From positions 39,441-103,440 of the forward strand of contig NZ_LMVL02000011.1 in NCBI RefSeq assembly GCF_001541345.2: DNA of 64,000 nucleotides, in the 5' to 3' direction. The DNA is from Gillisella vitis (GTDB lineage Bacteria > Pseudomonadota > Alphaproteobacteria > Rhizobiales > Rhizobiaceae). The position numbers were made by a program, and so were the translations under genes. Under the pieces are notes generated by a model. That model saw only the letters and a program-made list of their open reading frames with translations. It was not told where the DNA came from and made no database searches. Shown piece after piece: positions 35,193 to 43,495 of the stretch. The number at the start of each line of letters is the position of its first letter. Positions within the stretch are counted from its first letter, which is position 1.

Positions 35193-35366
35193 GTTTCCCT
35201 ATTTCAGGCATTGCGAATGCTTTACTGGGGGTTGAAAAAGCAATCGCGCATTCGCGTTCATTTTTGCTTTGTTTTGCCTATTTCCTTTTGTTTTCAGCTT
35301 GTTAGTGCGCATGTCTGCGGATGTGCGTGTCCTGCTGCGCTCAAACCGCAATAACTATTCATTAAT
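35193..35366. other. Intergenic region after rnpB
   Basis: No gene is called. A weak nested hairpin (AAAGCA ... TGCTTT around CGCGCATTCGCG) near 35234-35270, with T-rich 3' flank, may terminate rnpB. Short ORFs here overlap rnpB or lack ribosome sites. Confidence 0.4.
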
Positions 35367-35392
35367 CTTAACAGGTTATAAATTTCCTATAC
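35367..35392 (+). promoter_or_regulatory. Candidate promoter of the mraZ operon
   Basis: CTTAAC at 35367-35372 and CTATAC at 35387-35392 resemble alphaproteobacterial -35 and -10 elements, but the spacing is short (14). If used, transcription would start near 35400, placing the MraZ boxes just inside the transcript. Weak evidence. Confidence 0.25.
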
Positions 35393-35416
35393 GGCAAACC
35401 CGTCCGCCAACCCTAA

Positions 35417-35451
35417 TCCCATTGACGCCCATGGTGTCCCATGTTATCCCA
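35417..35451 (-). promoter_or_regulatory. MraZ operator: four TGGGN boxes at 10-bp period
   Basis: On the minus strand TGGGA, TGGGC, TGGGA and TGGGA occur with five-base spacers; on the plus strand NCCCA starts at 35417, 35427, 35437 and 35447, exactly every ten bases. E. coli MraZ binds TGGGN repeats with five-base spacers to repress its own operon. The array ends 176 bases before the mraZ start. Regularity over four units makes chance unlikely. Confidence 0.75.
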
Positions 35452-35627
35452 TAAGTGCACTGCCGAGGGGCGAATAACGGCCCCGACATGCGAGACTGAG
35501 AAGCAGGCCTGGAGTGGCTATTTTTCCTGTTTCGTCCTAGCGGCAAGGGGCTTGTCAGCTCGGGTGTATCAATGGAAATGCGGGTGTGTGGACCGCGTGG
35601 ATCGGAAAGGGGCGGCGGTAGCGCGTA

Positions 35628-36068
35628 ATGAACCGCTTCTTGTCCAATGCGACGAACCGGATCGATACGAAGGGGCGGGTTTCCGTTCCGGCGGCGTTCC
35701 GGGCTGTTTTGGTGGATCGGGGCATCCAGGAGCTTTATTGCTTCCAGGATTTCACCTTTCCGGCGATCAGTATCGGCGGTCCGGATTTGCTGGAGCGTTA
35801 CGAGCGGCAAATTGTCGGCGAGGATCCGTTTTCGCCGGTTGCCAACGAGATGTCGCTTCTCGTACATGGCGGCGGCGTTTTCATGCGCCTCGACAGCGAG
35901 GGGCGGCTGATGGTCACGGATTTTATCCGCGACTTTACGGGTATTACGTCCGAGGTGACCTTTGTCGGTCGTTCGGATCATTTTCAAGTGTGGCAGCCGC
36001 AGGCGTTTCACGAGGCGCAGGCGGCGGCAAGAAAGGCACTCGGTCTGAAGAGGGCGGGTTCCAGTTAG
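35628..36068 (+). CDS. mraZ: Transcriptional regulator MraZ
   Basis: 146 residues with two SpoVT/AbrB-like halves: NRIDTKGRVSVPAAFRAVL near 10-28 and LDSEGRLMVTDFIRDF near 87-102. MraZ forms a ring-shaped oligomer that binds repeated TGGGN sites and regulates the dcw operon it heads. The operator upstream supports autoregulation. A 116-base gap with a hairpin separates it from rsmH, longer than is common inside this operon. Confidence 0.95.
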   Translation: MNRFLSNATNRIDTKGRVSVPAAFRAVLVDRGIQELYCFQDFTFPAISIGGPDLLERYERQIVGEDPFSPVANEMSLLVHGGGVFMRLDSEGRLMVTDFIRDFTGITSEVTFVGRSDHFQVWQPQAFHEAQAAARKALGLKRAGSS

Positions 36069-36134
36069 GTCATTTCCAGGAACGGTGGAAACCGGTTTTC
36101 CGTCCGGAAATGCGCAAATGCAATGATGTAGACT

Positions 36135-36163
36135 ACCTCCATTTTTCTAGGAAAAGTGGAGGT
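36135..36163 (+). other. Hairpin between mraZ and rsmH
   Basis: ACCTCCATTTTTC (36135-36147) pairs with GAAAAGTGGAGGT (36151-36163) with a single G-T pair and a three-base loop. It is not followed by a T-tract and lies 21 bases before the rsmH start, where it could process mRNA or modulate rsmH translation. Confidence 0.5.
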
Positions 36164-36184
36164 GGTTTGAGACGGAGAAGCGGA

Positions 36185-37210
36185 ATGGTGACGGATCTTG
36201 GCGGAGGGTATGCTGAAGCCGATGGCGGACCGGTCCGTCACATTCCGGTTCTTCTCGAGCCTGTCTTGGAAGCACTTGAGCCCTCTGCCGGTAAGGTCAT
36301 TCTGGACGGCACGTTTGGGGCGGGTGGGTATACCTCGGCTATTCTCGATACTGGTGCTGATGTGATCGCGCTCGACCGTGATCCGAATGCCATTGCAGGC
36401 GGTCAAGCCATGGTCGCTGCTCGCGCTGGTCATCTCACGCTTCACCATACCCGATTTTCCACGCTGGATAATTTTGCCCCCGAAGGCGGGCTGGATGGCA
36501 TCGTGCTGGATATCGGCGTCTCCTCCATGCAGATCGATGAGGCCGAGCGCGGGTTTTCCTTCCAGCGCAACGGGCCGCTCGATATGCGGATGTCCGGCAC
36601 GGGCGTGTCTGCCGCCGATGTCGTCAACCGTGCCAAGGTCGGTGACCTCATCAGGATTTTCGGCTTTCTGGGCGAAGAAAAGCAATCCGGTCGCATTGCC
36701 CGCGCCATCGAAAAGCGCCGCGTCAATCATCCTTTCCAGACCACACGCGATCTGGCCGGCATGATCGAGATCGTGACGCCGCGCAAGGCGAAGGATAAGA
36801 TCCATCCGGCGACGCGGGTGTTTCAGGCCCTGCGGGTTTTCGTCAATGACGAGCTTGGCGAATTGGCCGAGGCGCTGTTTGCCGCCGAGCGGGCCTTGAA
36901 GCCGGGAGGGCGGCTGGTTGTCGTCACCTTTCATTCGCTTGAAGACCGAATCGTCAAGAAATTCTTCTCAGACCGTTCCGGCAAGGCGGCGGGTTCGCGG
37001 CATATGCCTATGGCGTTCGAGCGCCCGGCAACCTTCGAGCCTGTCGGTAAGGGAATGGTGACTGCGACAGAAGAAGAGGCCGAGATCAATCCTCGTGCCC
37101 GTTCTGCAAAACTACGCGCGGGCATCCGTACCGCGCATCCAGCCATGAAGGCCGATTTTTCCATTTTCGATTTGCCGGATCTTGCGGAAATCGAACGGTT
37201 GGGGGCCTGA
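36185..37210 (+). CDS. rsmH: 16S rRNA (cytosine-1402-N4)-methyltransferase
   Basis: 341 residues. HIPVLLEPVLEAL near the N-terminus, the SAM-binding segment DGTFGAGGYTSAIL near 41-54, DIGVSSMQID and the C-terminal VTFHSLEDRIVKKFF are RsmH (MraW) signatures. It methylates C1402 of 16S rRNA in the 30S P site. The frame is open for 744 bases before this ATG, across mraZ, but the ATG at 36185 behind CGGAGAAG fits the family N-terminus. Confidence 0.95.
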   Translation: MVTDLGGGYAEADGGPVRHIPVLLEPVLEALEPSAGKVILDGTFGAGGYTSAILDTGADVIALDRDPNAIAGGQAMVAARAGHLTLHHTRFSTLDNFAPEGGLDGIVLDIGVSSMQIDEAERGFSFQRNGPLDMRMSGTGVSAADVVNRAKVGDLIRIFGFLGEEKQSGRIARAIEKRRVNHPFQTTRDLAGMIEIVTPRKAKDKIHPATRVFQALRVFVNDELGELAEALFAAERALKPGGRLVVVTFHSLEDRIVKKFFSDRSGKAAGSRHMPMAFERPATFEPVGKGMVTATEEEAEINPRARSAKLRAGIRTAHPAMKADFSIFDLPDLAEIERLGA

Positions 37211-37213
37211 ACC

Positions 37214-37633
37214 ATGCTGCGAACCTTTGACATCGTGATGATCGGCGCCATGGCGGCAGCGGCAGCCGTGACCTACCAGATCAAGCACAATACCGATGAG
37301 AAAGTGCAGGATCTGAAGCGCATCGAAGCCGAGATCAAGCTGGAGAAGGATACGATCGAGCTTCTCCAGGCTGACTGGGCCTTGTTGACCCAGCCGAACC
37401 GCCTCGAAAAACTGGCCAATACCTTCGGTCAGGAGCTGAAGCTCCAGCAAACCGATCCCAACCAGTTGGCGCGGGCCAATGAATTGCCGATGTTGAAATC
37501 CCAGGTGCCTGTGGTACAGGCCCCGGCGGCAAAGACAGGCGGTCCCAAGATCGCCGATGGTATTAAGATGGTGAATGGTAAACCGGTCCCAGTACCGATG
37601 GATAAGGTCATAACCGGATCGGTGAAACGCTGA
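37214..37633 (+). CDS. ftsL: Cell division protein FtsL
   Basis: 139 residues. One transmembrane helix (IVMIGAMAAAAAVTYQI) lies near the N-terminus, followed by a coiled-coil (VQDLKRIEAEIKLEKDTIELLQADW) and a Pro-rich tail. FtsL bridges FtsQ/FtsB to FtsWI in the divisome. Sequence conservation is low in this family, so position between rsmH and ftsI is strong evidence. It starts three bases after rsmH and overlaps ftsI by one. Confidence 0.88.
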   Translation: MLRTFDIVMIGAMAAAAAVTYQIKHNTDEKVQDLKRIEAEIKLEKDTIELLQADWALLTQPNRLEKLANTFGQELKLQQTDPNQLARANELPMLKSQVPVVQAPAAKTGGPKIADGIKMVNGKPVPVPMDKVITGSVKR

Positions 37634-39381
37634 TGACTTTTCTTTCCCGTATGATGCTCCTGAAAAGTCGAGCCCATTTCTCCACCGACGTGCGCCGAGG
37701 CGGCGTGCGTGGGAAAGGTCGCGCATTCGAAGGCGCCGGTAAGCGCAAGGCCGATATGGCCAAGCGCCGCGTCGGCCTGCTGATTCTGGGTTTCACGCTG
37801 GTCTATGGCGTGATTGGCGGACGGCTGGTGCAATACGGCTATGCCCATCCCGAAAGCACCTCCAGCATCATGCCGCCGGATCGGTTGATGGCGGCCCGTC
37901 CCGATATTCTCGATCGCAATGGCCAGGTTCTGGCCACCGACATCAGAACCGTGTCGCTGTTTGCAGAGCCGCACAAGATTGTCGATGTGGATGAAGCCGT
38001 CGAAAAGCTGCAAACAGTGCTGGCTGATCTCGACAGCCGCGACACCTACAAGAAGCTCTCGTCGAAATCGCATTTCCAGTGGCTTCGCCGTCAGTTGACG
38101 CCCAAGCAGCAGAGCCAGATCCTGGCGCTGGGCATTCCCGGCATCGGCTTCCGGCCAGAAATTCGCCGTTTCTATCCCGGTGGGTCCACGGCGGCCCATA
38201 TCGTCGGTTTCGTCAATATCGACAATCGCGGCATGGCCGGTATGGAGAAATATATCGACAATCAGGGCCTGGCGGATCTGGCCGATCTCGGCATGACCAG
38301 CAATGCGCCGCTGGAGCCGGTCAAGCTCTCCATCGACCTGCGCGTCCAGAATATCGTGCATGATGTGGTGGCCGCAGCCCAGGTGAATTTCAAGGCCAAG
38401 TCCGCGGGTGCCGTGGTGCTGGATGTCGAAACCGGCGAAGTGCTGGGCATGGCGTCCTATCCCGATTTCGACCCCAACAAGCCCGAGGAAGGCGCCAAGG
38501 AAGGCTGGTTGAACCGGATGTCGAACGGCACGTTCGAAATGGGCTCGACCTTCAAATCCTTCACGATGGCGATGGGGCTTGATACCGGTCGGGTGAAGCT
38601 GACCGACGTGTTCGATGCACGCTATCCGCTGAAAATCGGTGGATTTACCATCCACGACTTTCACGGCCAGAGCAAATTTCTGAGCGTTCCCGATATTTTC
38701 AAATATTCCTCCAATATCGGCACGGCAAAGATCATCGATGTGGTCGGCATTCCCGAGCAGAAGGAATACCTGAACCGTCTTGGACTTCTGACCAAGATGA
38801 AGACGGAATTGCCGGAAGTGAAAATGCCGTCTCAGCCGCGGGGTGAGTGGAAGAAGATCAGTTCGGTCACCATTTCCTTCGGCCATGGGGTTGCGACGAC
38901 ACCGTTGCAGACGGCGGTCGCCGGTGCGGCGCTCATCAATGGCGGCAAGTTGATCCAGCCGACATTCCTGCCGCGCACGGCAGATCAGGCCAATGAAGTG
39001 GCCGAGGCCGTGCTGAAGCCATCCACCAGTGCCGATATGCGTTATCTCTTTGAATATAATGGTATTAACGGATCCGGTCGTGGGGCGCGTGTTCCCGGTC
39101 TCGATGTTGGCGGCAAGACAGGAACAGCCGATAAGGTCGTCAATGGCCGTTATGACAACAAGCTGAATTTCAACGCCTTTCTGGGTGCCTTCCCAATGAG
39201 CAAGCCACGCTATGTGGTTCTCAGCTTTATCGACGAGCCCTTGAGCGGCGAGGGCGGTGGTACGATTTCGGCCTTTACCGCTTTGCCGATCGTGCGCGAC
39301 GTTATTCGCAGAACTGCCCCAATTCTCGGTGTAGAACCCAATTACGGACAGGTGGGCAATGATATGCTCGTCTCATATTGA
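37633..39381 (+). CDS. ftsI: Peptidoglycan D,D-transpeptidase FtsI (PBP3)
   Basis: 582 residues. A cytoplasmic tail of about 45 residues rich in Arg precedes the membrane helix (RVGLLILGFTLVYGVIGGRLV), then the pedestal domain and the transpeptidase domain. Penicillin-binding motifs: STFK near 305, SSN near 358 (YSSNIGTAKI) and KTGT near 494. It crosslinks septal peptidoglycan with FtsW. The start overlaps the ftsL stop (TGATGA). Confidence 0.95.
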   Translation: MTFLSRMMLLKSRAHFSTDVRRGGVRGKGRAFEGAGKRKADMAKRRVGLLILGFTLVYGVIGGRLVQYGYAHPESTSSIMPPDRLMAARPDILDRNGQVLATDIRTVSLFAEPHKIVDVDEAVEKLQTVLADLDSRDTYKKLSSKSHFQWLRRQLTPKQQSQILALGIPGIGFRPEIRRFYPGGSTAAHIVGFVNIDNRGMAGMEKYIDNQGLADLADLGMTSNAPLEPVKLSIDLRVQNIVHDVVAAAQVNFKAKSAGAVVLDVETGEVLGMASYPDFDPNKPEEGAKEGWLNRMSNGTFEMGSTFKSFTMAMGLDTGRVKLTDVFDARYPLKIGGFTIHDFHGQSKFLSVPDIFKYSSNIGTAKIIDVVGIPEQKEYLNRLGLLTKMKTELPEVKMPSQPRGEWKKISSVTISFGHGVATTPLQTAVAGAALINGGKLIQPTFLPRTADQANEVAEAVLKPSTSADMRYLFEYNGINGSGRGARVPGLDVGGKTGTADKVVNGRYDNKLNFNAFLGAFPMSKPRYVVLSFIDEPLSGEGGGTISAFTALPIVRDVIRRTAPILGVEPNYGQVGNDMLVSY

Positions 39382-39445
39382 GGACGATTGATTCGCCGTT
39401 GCCGCAGGGCTCTGCTCCTGCTGCGCGGCAGGGGACAGGTAGACA

Positions 39446-40906
39446 ATGAAACTGCGAGATCTCGCCAGCGGCGATTTTGGGGATCTGACCGGACCACTGG
39501 AGGGGCCGGTCGGCGACGTTGAGATCACCGGCCTAACCGCCGACAGCCGCAAGGTTGAACCCGGCATGCTGTTCGTGGCTTTGCAGGGCGTCAAGGCCGA
39601 TGGTGCGGGTTTCGTTGCCGATGCAGTAGTGCGGGGCGCTGCTGCCGTGCTCTCGGGGTCGCATCTGGATATTGCTGTTCCGTCTCTGGTTACCGACCAG
39701 CCGCGCCATGCGCTGGCGCTTCTTGCTGCTCGCTTTTATTCCGGCCAGCCGGAAACCATGGTGGCGGTAACCGGCACGGCTGGCAAGACATCGGTTGCCT
39801 CCTTCACACGCCAGATCTGGGCTTATGCCGGGCTTGCCAGCGCGCAGATCGGCACGACCGGGGTGATTTCCCCAACCCGCAGCGATTACGGTTCGCTGAC
39901 CACGCCCGATCCGGTCGCCCTGCACAAATTGCTGGCAGACCTTGCGCAAGAGGGCGTGACCCATGCGGCCATGGAAGCCTCCAGTCATGGTCTAGACCAG
40001 AGCCGGTTGGACGGTGTGCGGCTTGCGGCTGCCGCCTTTACCAATCTTGGCCGCGACCACATGGATTATCACCCGACCGTTGCCGATTATATGGCGGCAA
40101 AGATGCGGCTGTTCGACACCCTGCTGCCCAAGGGGTCTCCGGCGGTGATCTTTGCCGATGACGAATGGTCGGCGGAAGCAATCCGGTTGGCAAGGCAGGC
40201 GGGTCATGATGTGCGCACCGTTGGCCGGGCCGGGGATTTCCTCAGCCTGAAACGGGTCGAGCACTTCCGTCATAAGCAGATCGCCGAAATCCACCATCAG
40301 GGCGGGATATATGAAGTCGATCTGCCGCTGGCGGGCGATTTTCAGATTGCCAATGCGCTGGTGTCCGCTGGTCTTGCTATTTCCACCGGCGTCGAGGTTT
40401 CGGTTGCTCTGAAGGCACTGGAAAAGCTGCAAGGTGCTTCGGGCCGCCTGGAGCTGGTAGGGCAGGCGAAAAGCGGCGCGCTGGCCTATGTCGATTACGC
40501 TCATAAGCCGGATGCTTTGGAAAAGGTGCTGACGGCGGTGAGGCCCTTTACCAGCGGCAGAATTATCGTGGTGTTTGGCTGCGGCGGCGACCGCGACAAG
40601 GGCAAACGCCCGATCATGGGGGAGATCGCCGACCGGCTGGCCGATATCGTCATCGTCACCGATGACAATCCGCGTTCGGAAGTGGCTGCCACCATTCGCG
40701 GTGAAGTGATGGCGGCGTCTCCGAAAGGTATTGAGATCGGTGACCGCGCCCAGGCAATCCGCGCCGGTGTGGCAATGCTGGCGACCGGCGATACGCTGAT
40801 TGTTGCAGGCAAGGGCCATGAAGAGGGCCAGATTGTCGGTGCACAGACGCTGCCGTTTTCCGATCATGCCGAAATCCGCAAAGCCATGGAGGAGTTTCAC
40901 CCTTGA
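39446..40906 (+). CDS. murE: UDP-MurNAc-L-Ala-D-Glu:meso-diaminopimelate ligase
   Basis: 486 residues with the three Mur-ligase domains. The ATP loop is VTGTAGKTSVASF near 111. The motif DDNPRSE near 403 determines selection of meso-diaminopimelate over lysine, so the peptidoglycan is DAP-type as expected for Gram-negatives. GGGGACAG precedes the ATG. Its stop overlaps the murF start by four bases. Confidence 0.95.
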   Translation: MKLRDLASGDFGDLTGPLEGPVGDVEITGLTADSRKVEPGMLFVALQGVKADGAGFVADAVVRGAAAVLSGSHLDIAVPSLVTDQPRHALALLAARFYSGQPETMVAVTGTAGKTSVASFTRQIWAYAGLASAQIGTTGVISPTRSDYGSLTTPDPVALHKLLADLAQEGVTHAAMEASSHGLDQSRLDGVRLAAAAFTNLGRDHMDYHPTVADYMAAKMRLFDTLLPKGSPAVIFADDEWSAEAIRLARQAGHDVRTVGRAGDFLSLKRVEHFRHKQIAEIHHQGGIYEVDLPLAGDFQIANALVSAGLAISTGVEVSVALKALEKLQGASGRLELVGQAKSGALAYVDYAHKPDALEKVLTAVRPFTSGRIIVVFGCGGDRDKGKRPIMGEIADRLADIVIVTDDNPRSEVAATIRGEVMAASPKGIEIGDRAQAIRAGVAMLATGDTLIVAGKGHEEGQIVGAQTLPFSDHAEIRKAMEEFHP

Positions 40907-42336
40907 CCTTGCTCTGGACCATCGAAGACCTGGTTGCGGCCATGACCGGACGCCCGGTCGGCACCATGCCGCCGGGCATTACCGGCATTTCCATTGATAG
41001 CCGCAGCATCCAGCCCGGAGAAGCCTTTTTCGCCATCAAGGGCGACCGGGTGGACGGGCATGATTACGCCAGCATTGCCGTGGCGAATGGCGCGGCGCTG
41101 ATGGTTGTCAATGAGGCCAAACTGCCAGCCCTTGGCCGGTTGACCGTGCCGATGATCGTCGTTGACGATGTGTTGCAGGCGTTGGGAAGGCTGGCCATCG
41201 CTGCCCGCGCTCGCTCAAGGGCAAGGATCGTTGCTGTGACCGGTTCGGTCGGCAAGACGACGACCAAGGAAATGCTGCGTCAGGTGCTGGCACCGTCAGG
41301 TGAAGTGCATGCTGCCGTCGCCTCCTTCAACAATCACTGGGGCGTGCCGCTGACATTGGCGCGCATGCCCGCCACTGCGCAATTCGGCGTGTTTGAGATC
41401 GGCATGAATCATTCCGGCGAAATCACCCCGCTGGTGCAGATGGTCCGCCCGCATCTGGCGATCATAACCACCATTGCGCCTGCCCACCTCGGCAATTTTG
41501 CCAGTGTCGATGAGATCGCCGATGCCAAGGCGGAAATCTTTTCCGGTGTCGCTGCCAATGGCGGCGTGCTGTTGAACCACGACAATCCCTATTTCGAATA
41601 TCTGGAACACAAGGCACAGGAAGCGGGTATCACCCACATCCATTCCTTCGGCCAGCATGCCAAGGCGGAATTCCGGCTGGCAGAATTTGATGGTGCTGCC
41701 GAAAGCTCCACCGCCTGGGCCATTATCGATGGCGAGACCCGTGAAGTGGTGATCGCCGCACCGGGCCGCCACATCGCTGAAAACGCCATGGCGGCGCTGG
41801 GCGCAGCCCGGCTTCTGGGTGCCGATCTGGATGGTGCGGTCGATGCATTGAGCAGACTTTCACCGGTCAAGGGTCGGGGGGAGCGCCATCGGCTGCGCTG
41901 TGCCTCGGGTCTCTTCACGTTGATTGATGAAAGCTATAACGCCAATCCCGCCTCGATGCGTGCCGCCATCGCGGTGCTGGCCGCAGCCCAGCCGCGTGGC
42001 GAGGGTCGACGCATCGCTGTGCTTGGCGATATGCTGGAGATGGGTGAGTTTTCCGAGGAATTGCACGCCGATCTGGCTGGCCCCCTGCTGGCCGCCGGGA
42101 TCGAACATGTCTGGCTGGCCGGACCGGCCATGGCGGCATTGCGGGCGCAATTGCCGGAGACCGTTTCCGTTTCGTCTTTCGATACCGTTGAAGATCTTGC
42201 CGCTTTTGCCGTTGCCTCGGTTCACGGTGGCGATGTGGTGATGGTCAAGTCGTCGCTGGGCATCGGTTTTGGCAAGATTGTCGCGGCTTTGCTTGACAAC
42301 TATCCCCCATTGGACGACACCCGCCGCCCAGAATAG
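40903..42336 (+). CDS. murF: UDP-MurNAc-tripeptide:D-Ala-D-Ala ligase
   Basis: 477 residues. Mur-ligase ATP loop VTGSVGKTTTKEML near 109, then FEIGMNHSGEI and the SYNANPASMRAAI substrate-domain motif near 345. It adds D-Ala-D-Ala, supplied by Ddl further along the cluster, to complete the pentapeptide. It uses a TTG start, with an overlap of four bases with murE. Confidence 0.95.
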   Translation: MTLLWTIEDLVAAMTGRPVGTMPPGITGISIDSRSIQPGEAFFAIKGDRVDGHDYASIAVANGAALMVVNEAKLPALGRLTVPMIVVDDVLQALGRLAIAARARSRARIVAVTGSVGKTTTKEMLRQVLAPSGEVHAAVASFNNHWGVPLTLARMPATAQFGVFEIGMNHSGEITPLVQMVRPHLAIITTIAPAHLGNFASVDEIADAKAEIFSGVAANGGVLLNHDNPYFEYLEHKAQEAGITHIHSFGQHAKAEFRLAEFDGAAESSTAWAIIDGETREVVIAAPGRHIAENAMAALGAARLLGADLDGAVDALSRLSPVKGRGERHRLRCASGLFTLIDESYNANPASMRAAIAVLAAAQPRGEGRRIAVLGDMLEMGEFSEELHADLAGPLLAAGIEHVWLAGPAMAALRAQLPETVSVSSFDTVEDLAAFAVASVHGGDVVMVKSSLGIGFGKIVAALLDNYPPLDDTRRPE

Positions 42337-42387
42337 GCTAATGCCAGACCCGCGTCGCGGGCTGGATAAATGTTAGAAAGTGCCTTT

Positions 42388-43488
42388 ATGCTGATTTGGC
42401 TTGTTGAGCTCGCAAACCACGTACAATTTTTCAACCTGTTCCGGTACATCACCTTCCGGACCGGGGCGGCGATGTTCACGGCAGCCTTGATCGTCTTCCT
42501 GTTCGGGCCGAAGATCATCGCCTCTCTCAAGGTGCGTCAGGGCAAGGGCCAGCCGATCCGCGCCGATGGGCCGCAGACCCATTTCAAAAAATCCGGTACG
42601 CCGACCATGGGCGGGCTGATGATTCTGGCGGGTATTGTCGGCTCCTCACTGCTTTGGGCTGATCTGTCCAATGTCTATGTGGTGGCGACGCTGCTGGTGA
42701 CGCTGGGCTTCGGTGCCATCGGCTTTTACGACGACTACCTGAAGGTCACCAAACAGTCGGACAAGGGCTTTTCCGGCAAGGCGCGGCTGGCCATCGAGTT
42801 TCTGATTGCCGGTATCGCGGTATTCTTCATGATGGAGGCGGCAAAGATTTCCGCGCCGCAAGGCCCGCATCTGGCTACCTCCATCGCCTTTCCGTTCTTC
42901 AAGGACGCGCTGCTGAATGTCGGCTATTTCTTCATCGTCTTTGGCGGCTTTGTCATCGTTTCCGCCGGTAACGCCGTCAACCTGACGGACGGGCTGGACG
43001 GGCTGGCCATCGTGCCTGTGATGATCGCCTCGGCTGCTTTCGGGCTGATTGCCTATCTCGCCGGTAATGCGGTATTTTCAGGATATTTGCAGATCAATTT
43101 CGTGCCGGGTACCGGCGAACTGGCCGTCATCCTTGGCGCGGTCATCGGGGCCGGACTTGGCTTCCTGTGGTTCAATGCGCCGCCAGCGGCAATTTTCATG
43201 GGCGATACCGGTTCGCTGGCGTTGGGTGGCTTGATCGGCACGGTAGCGGTGGCCACCAAGCACGAGATCGTCATGGTGATCATCGGCGGCCTGTTCGTGA
43301 TGGAAACCCTGTCGGTGATCATCCAGGTGTTCTGGTACAAGCGCACCAAGAAGCGGGTGTTTCTGATGGCGCCGATCCATCACCATTTTGAAAAGAAGGG
43401 CTGGACGGAAAGCCAGGTCGTCATTCGGTTCTGGATCATTGCGGTCGGCCTTGCCATGCTGGGCCTTGCCACGCTGAAGCTGCGGTGA
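42388..43488 (+). CDS. mraY: Phospho-N-acetylmuramoyl-pentapeptide-transferase
   Basis: 366 residues and about ten transmembrane helices. Motifs include KKSGTPTMGG near 67, the aspartates of GFYDDYLK, NLTDGLDGLA near 197 and the late MAPIHHHFEKKGW, all part of the active site facing the cytoplasm. It transfers phospho-MurNAc-pentapeptide to undecaprenyl phosphate to make lipid I. The ATG at 42388 gives the typical MLIWLVELA N-terminus; one at 42370 is possible. Confidence 0.95.
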   Translation: MLIWLVELANHVQFFNLFRYITFRTGAAMFTAALIVFLFGPKIIASLKVRQGKGQPIRADGPQTHFKKSGTPTMGGLMILAGIVGSSLLWADLSNVYVVATLLVTLGFGAIGFYDDYLKVTKQSDKGFSGKARLAIEFLIAGIAVFFMMEAAKISAPQGPHLATSIAFPFFKDALLNVGYFFIVFGGFVIVSAGNAVNLTDGLDGLAIVPVMIASAAFGLIAYLAGNAVFSGYLQINFVPGTGELAVILGAVIGAGLGFLWFNAPPAAIFMGDTGSLALGGLIGTVAVATKHEIVMVIIGGLFVMETLSVIIQVFWYKRTKKRVFLMAPIHHHFEKKGWTESQVVIRFWIIAVGLAMLGLATLKLR

Positions 43489-43495
43489 GGGCACG

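Noticed and set aside
35441..36184. In-frame open extension upstream of rsmH, giving a 589-residue reading
   Set aside because: It runs through mraZ in another frame, its peptide has no family likeness, and the ATG at 36185 matches the RsmH N-terminus.
37429..38886. 485-codon minus-strand ORF opposite ftsL and ftsI
   Set aside because: Shadow of ftsI coding sequence, composition rich in His and Gly as expected from antisense reading.
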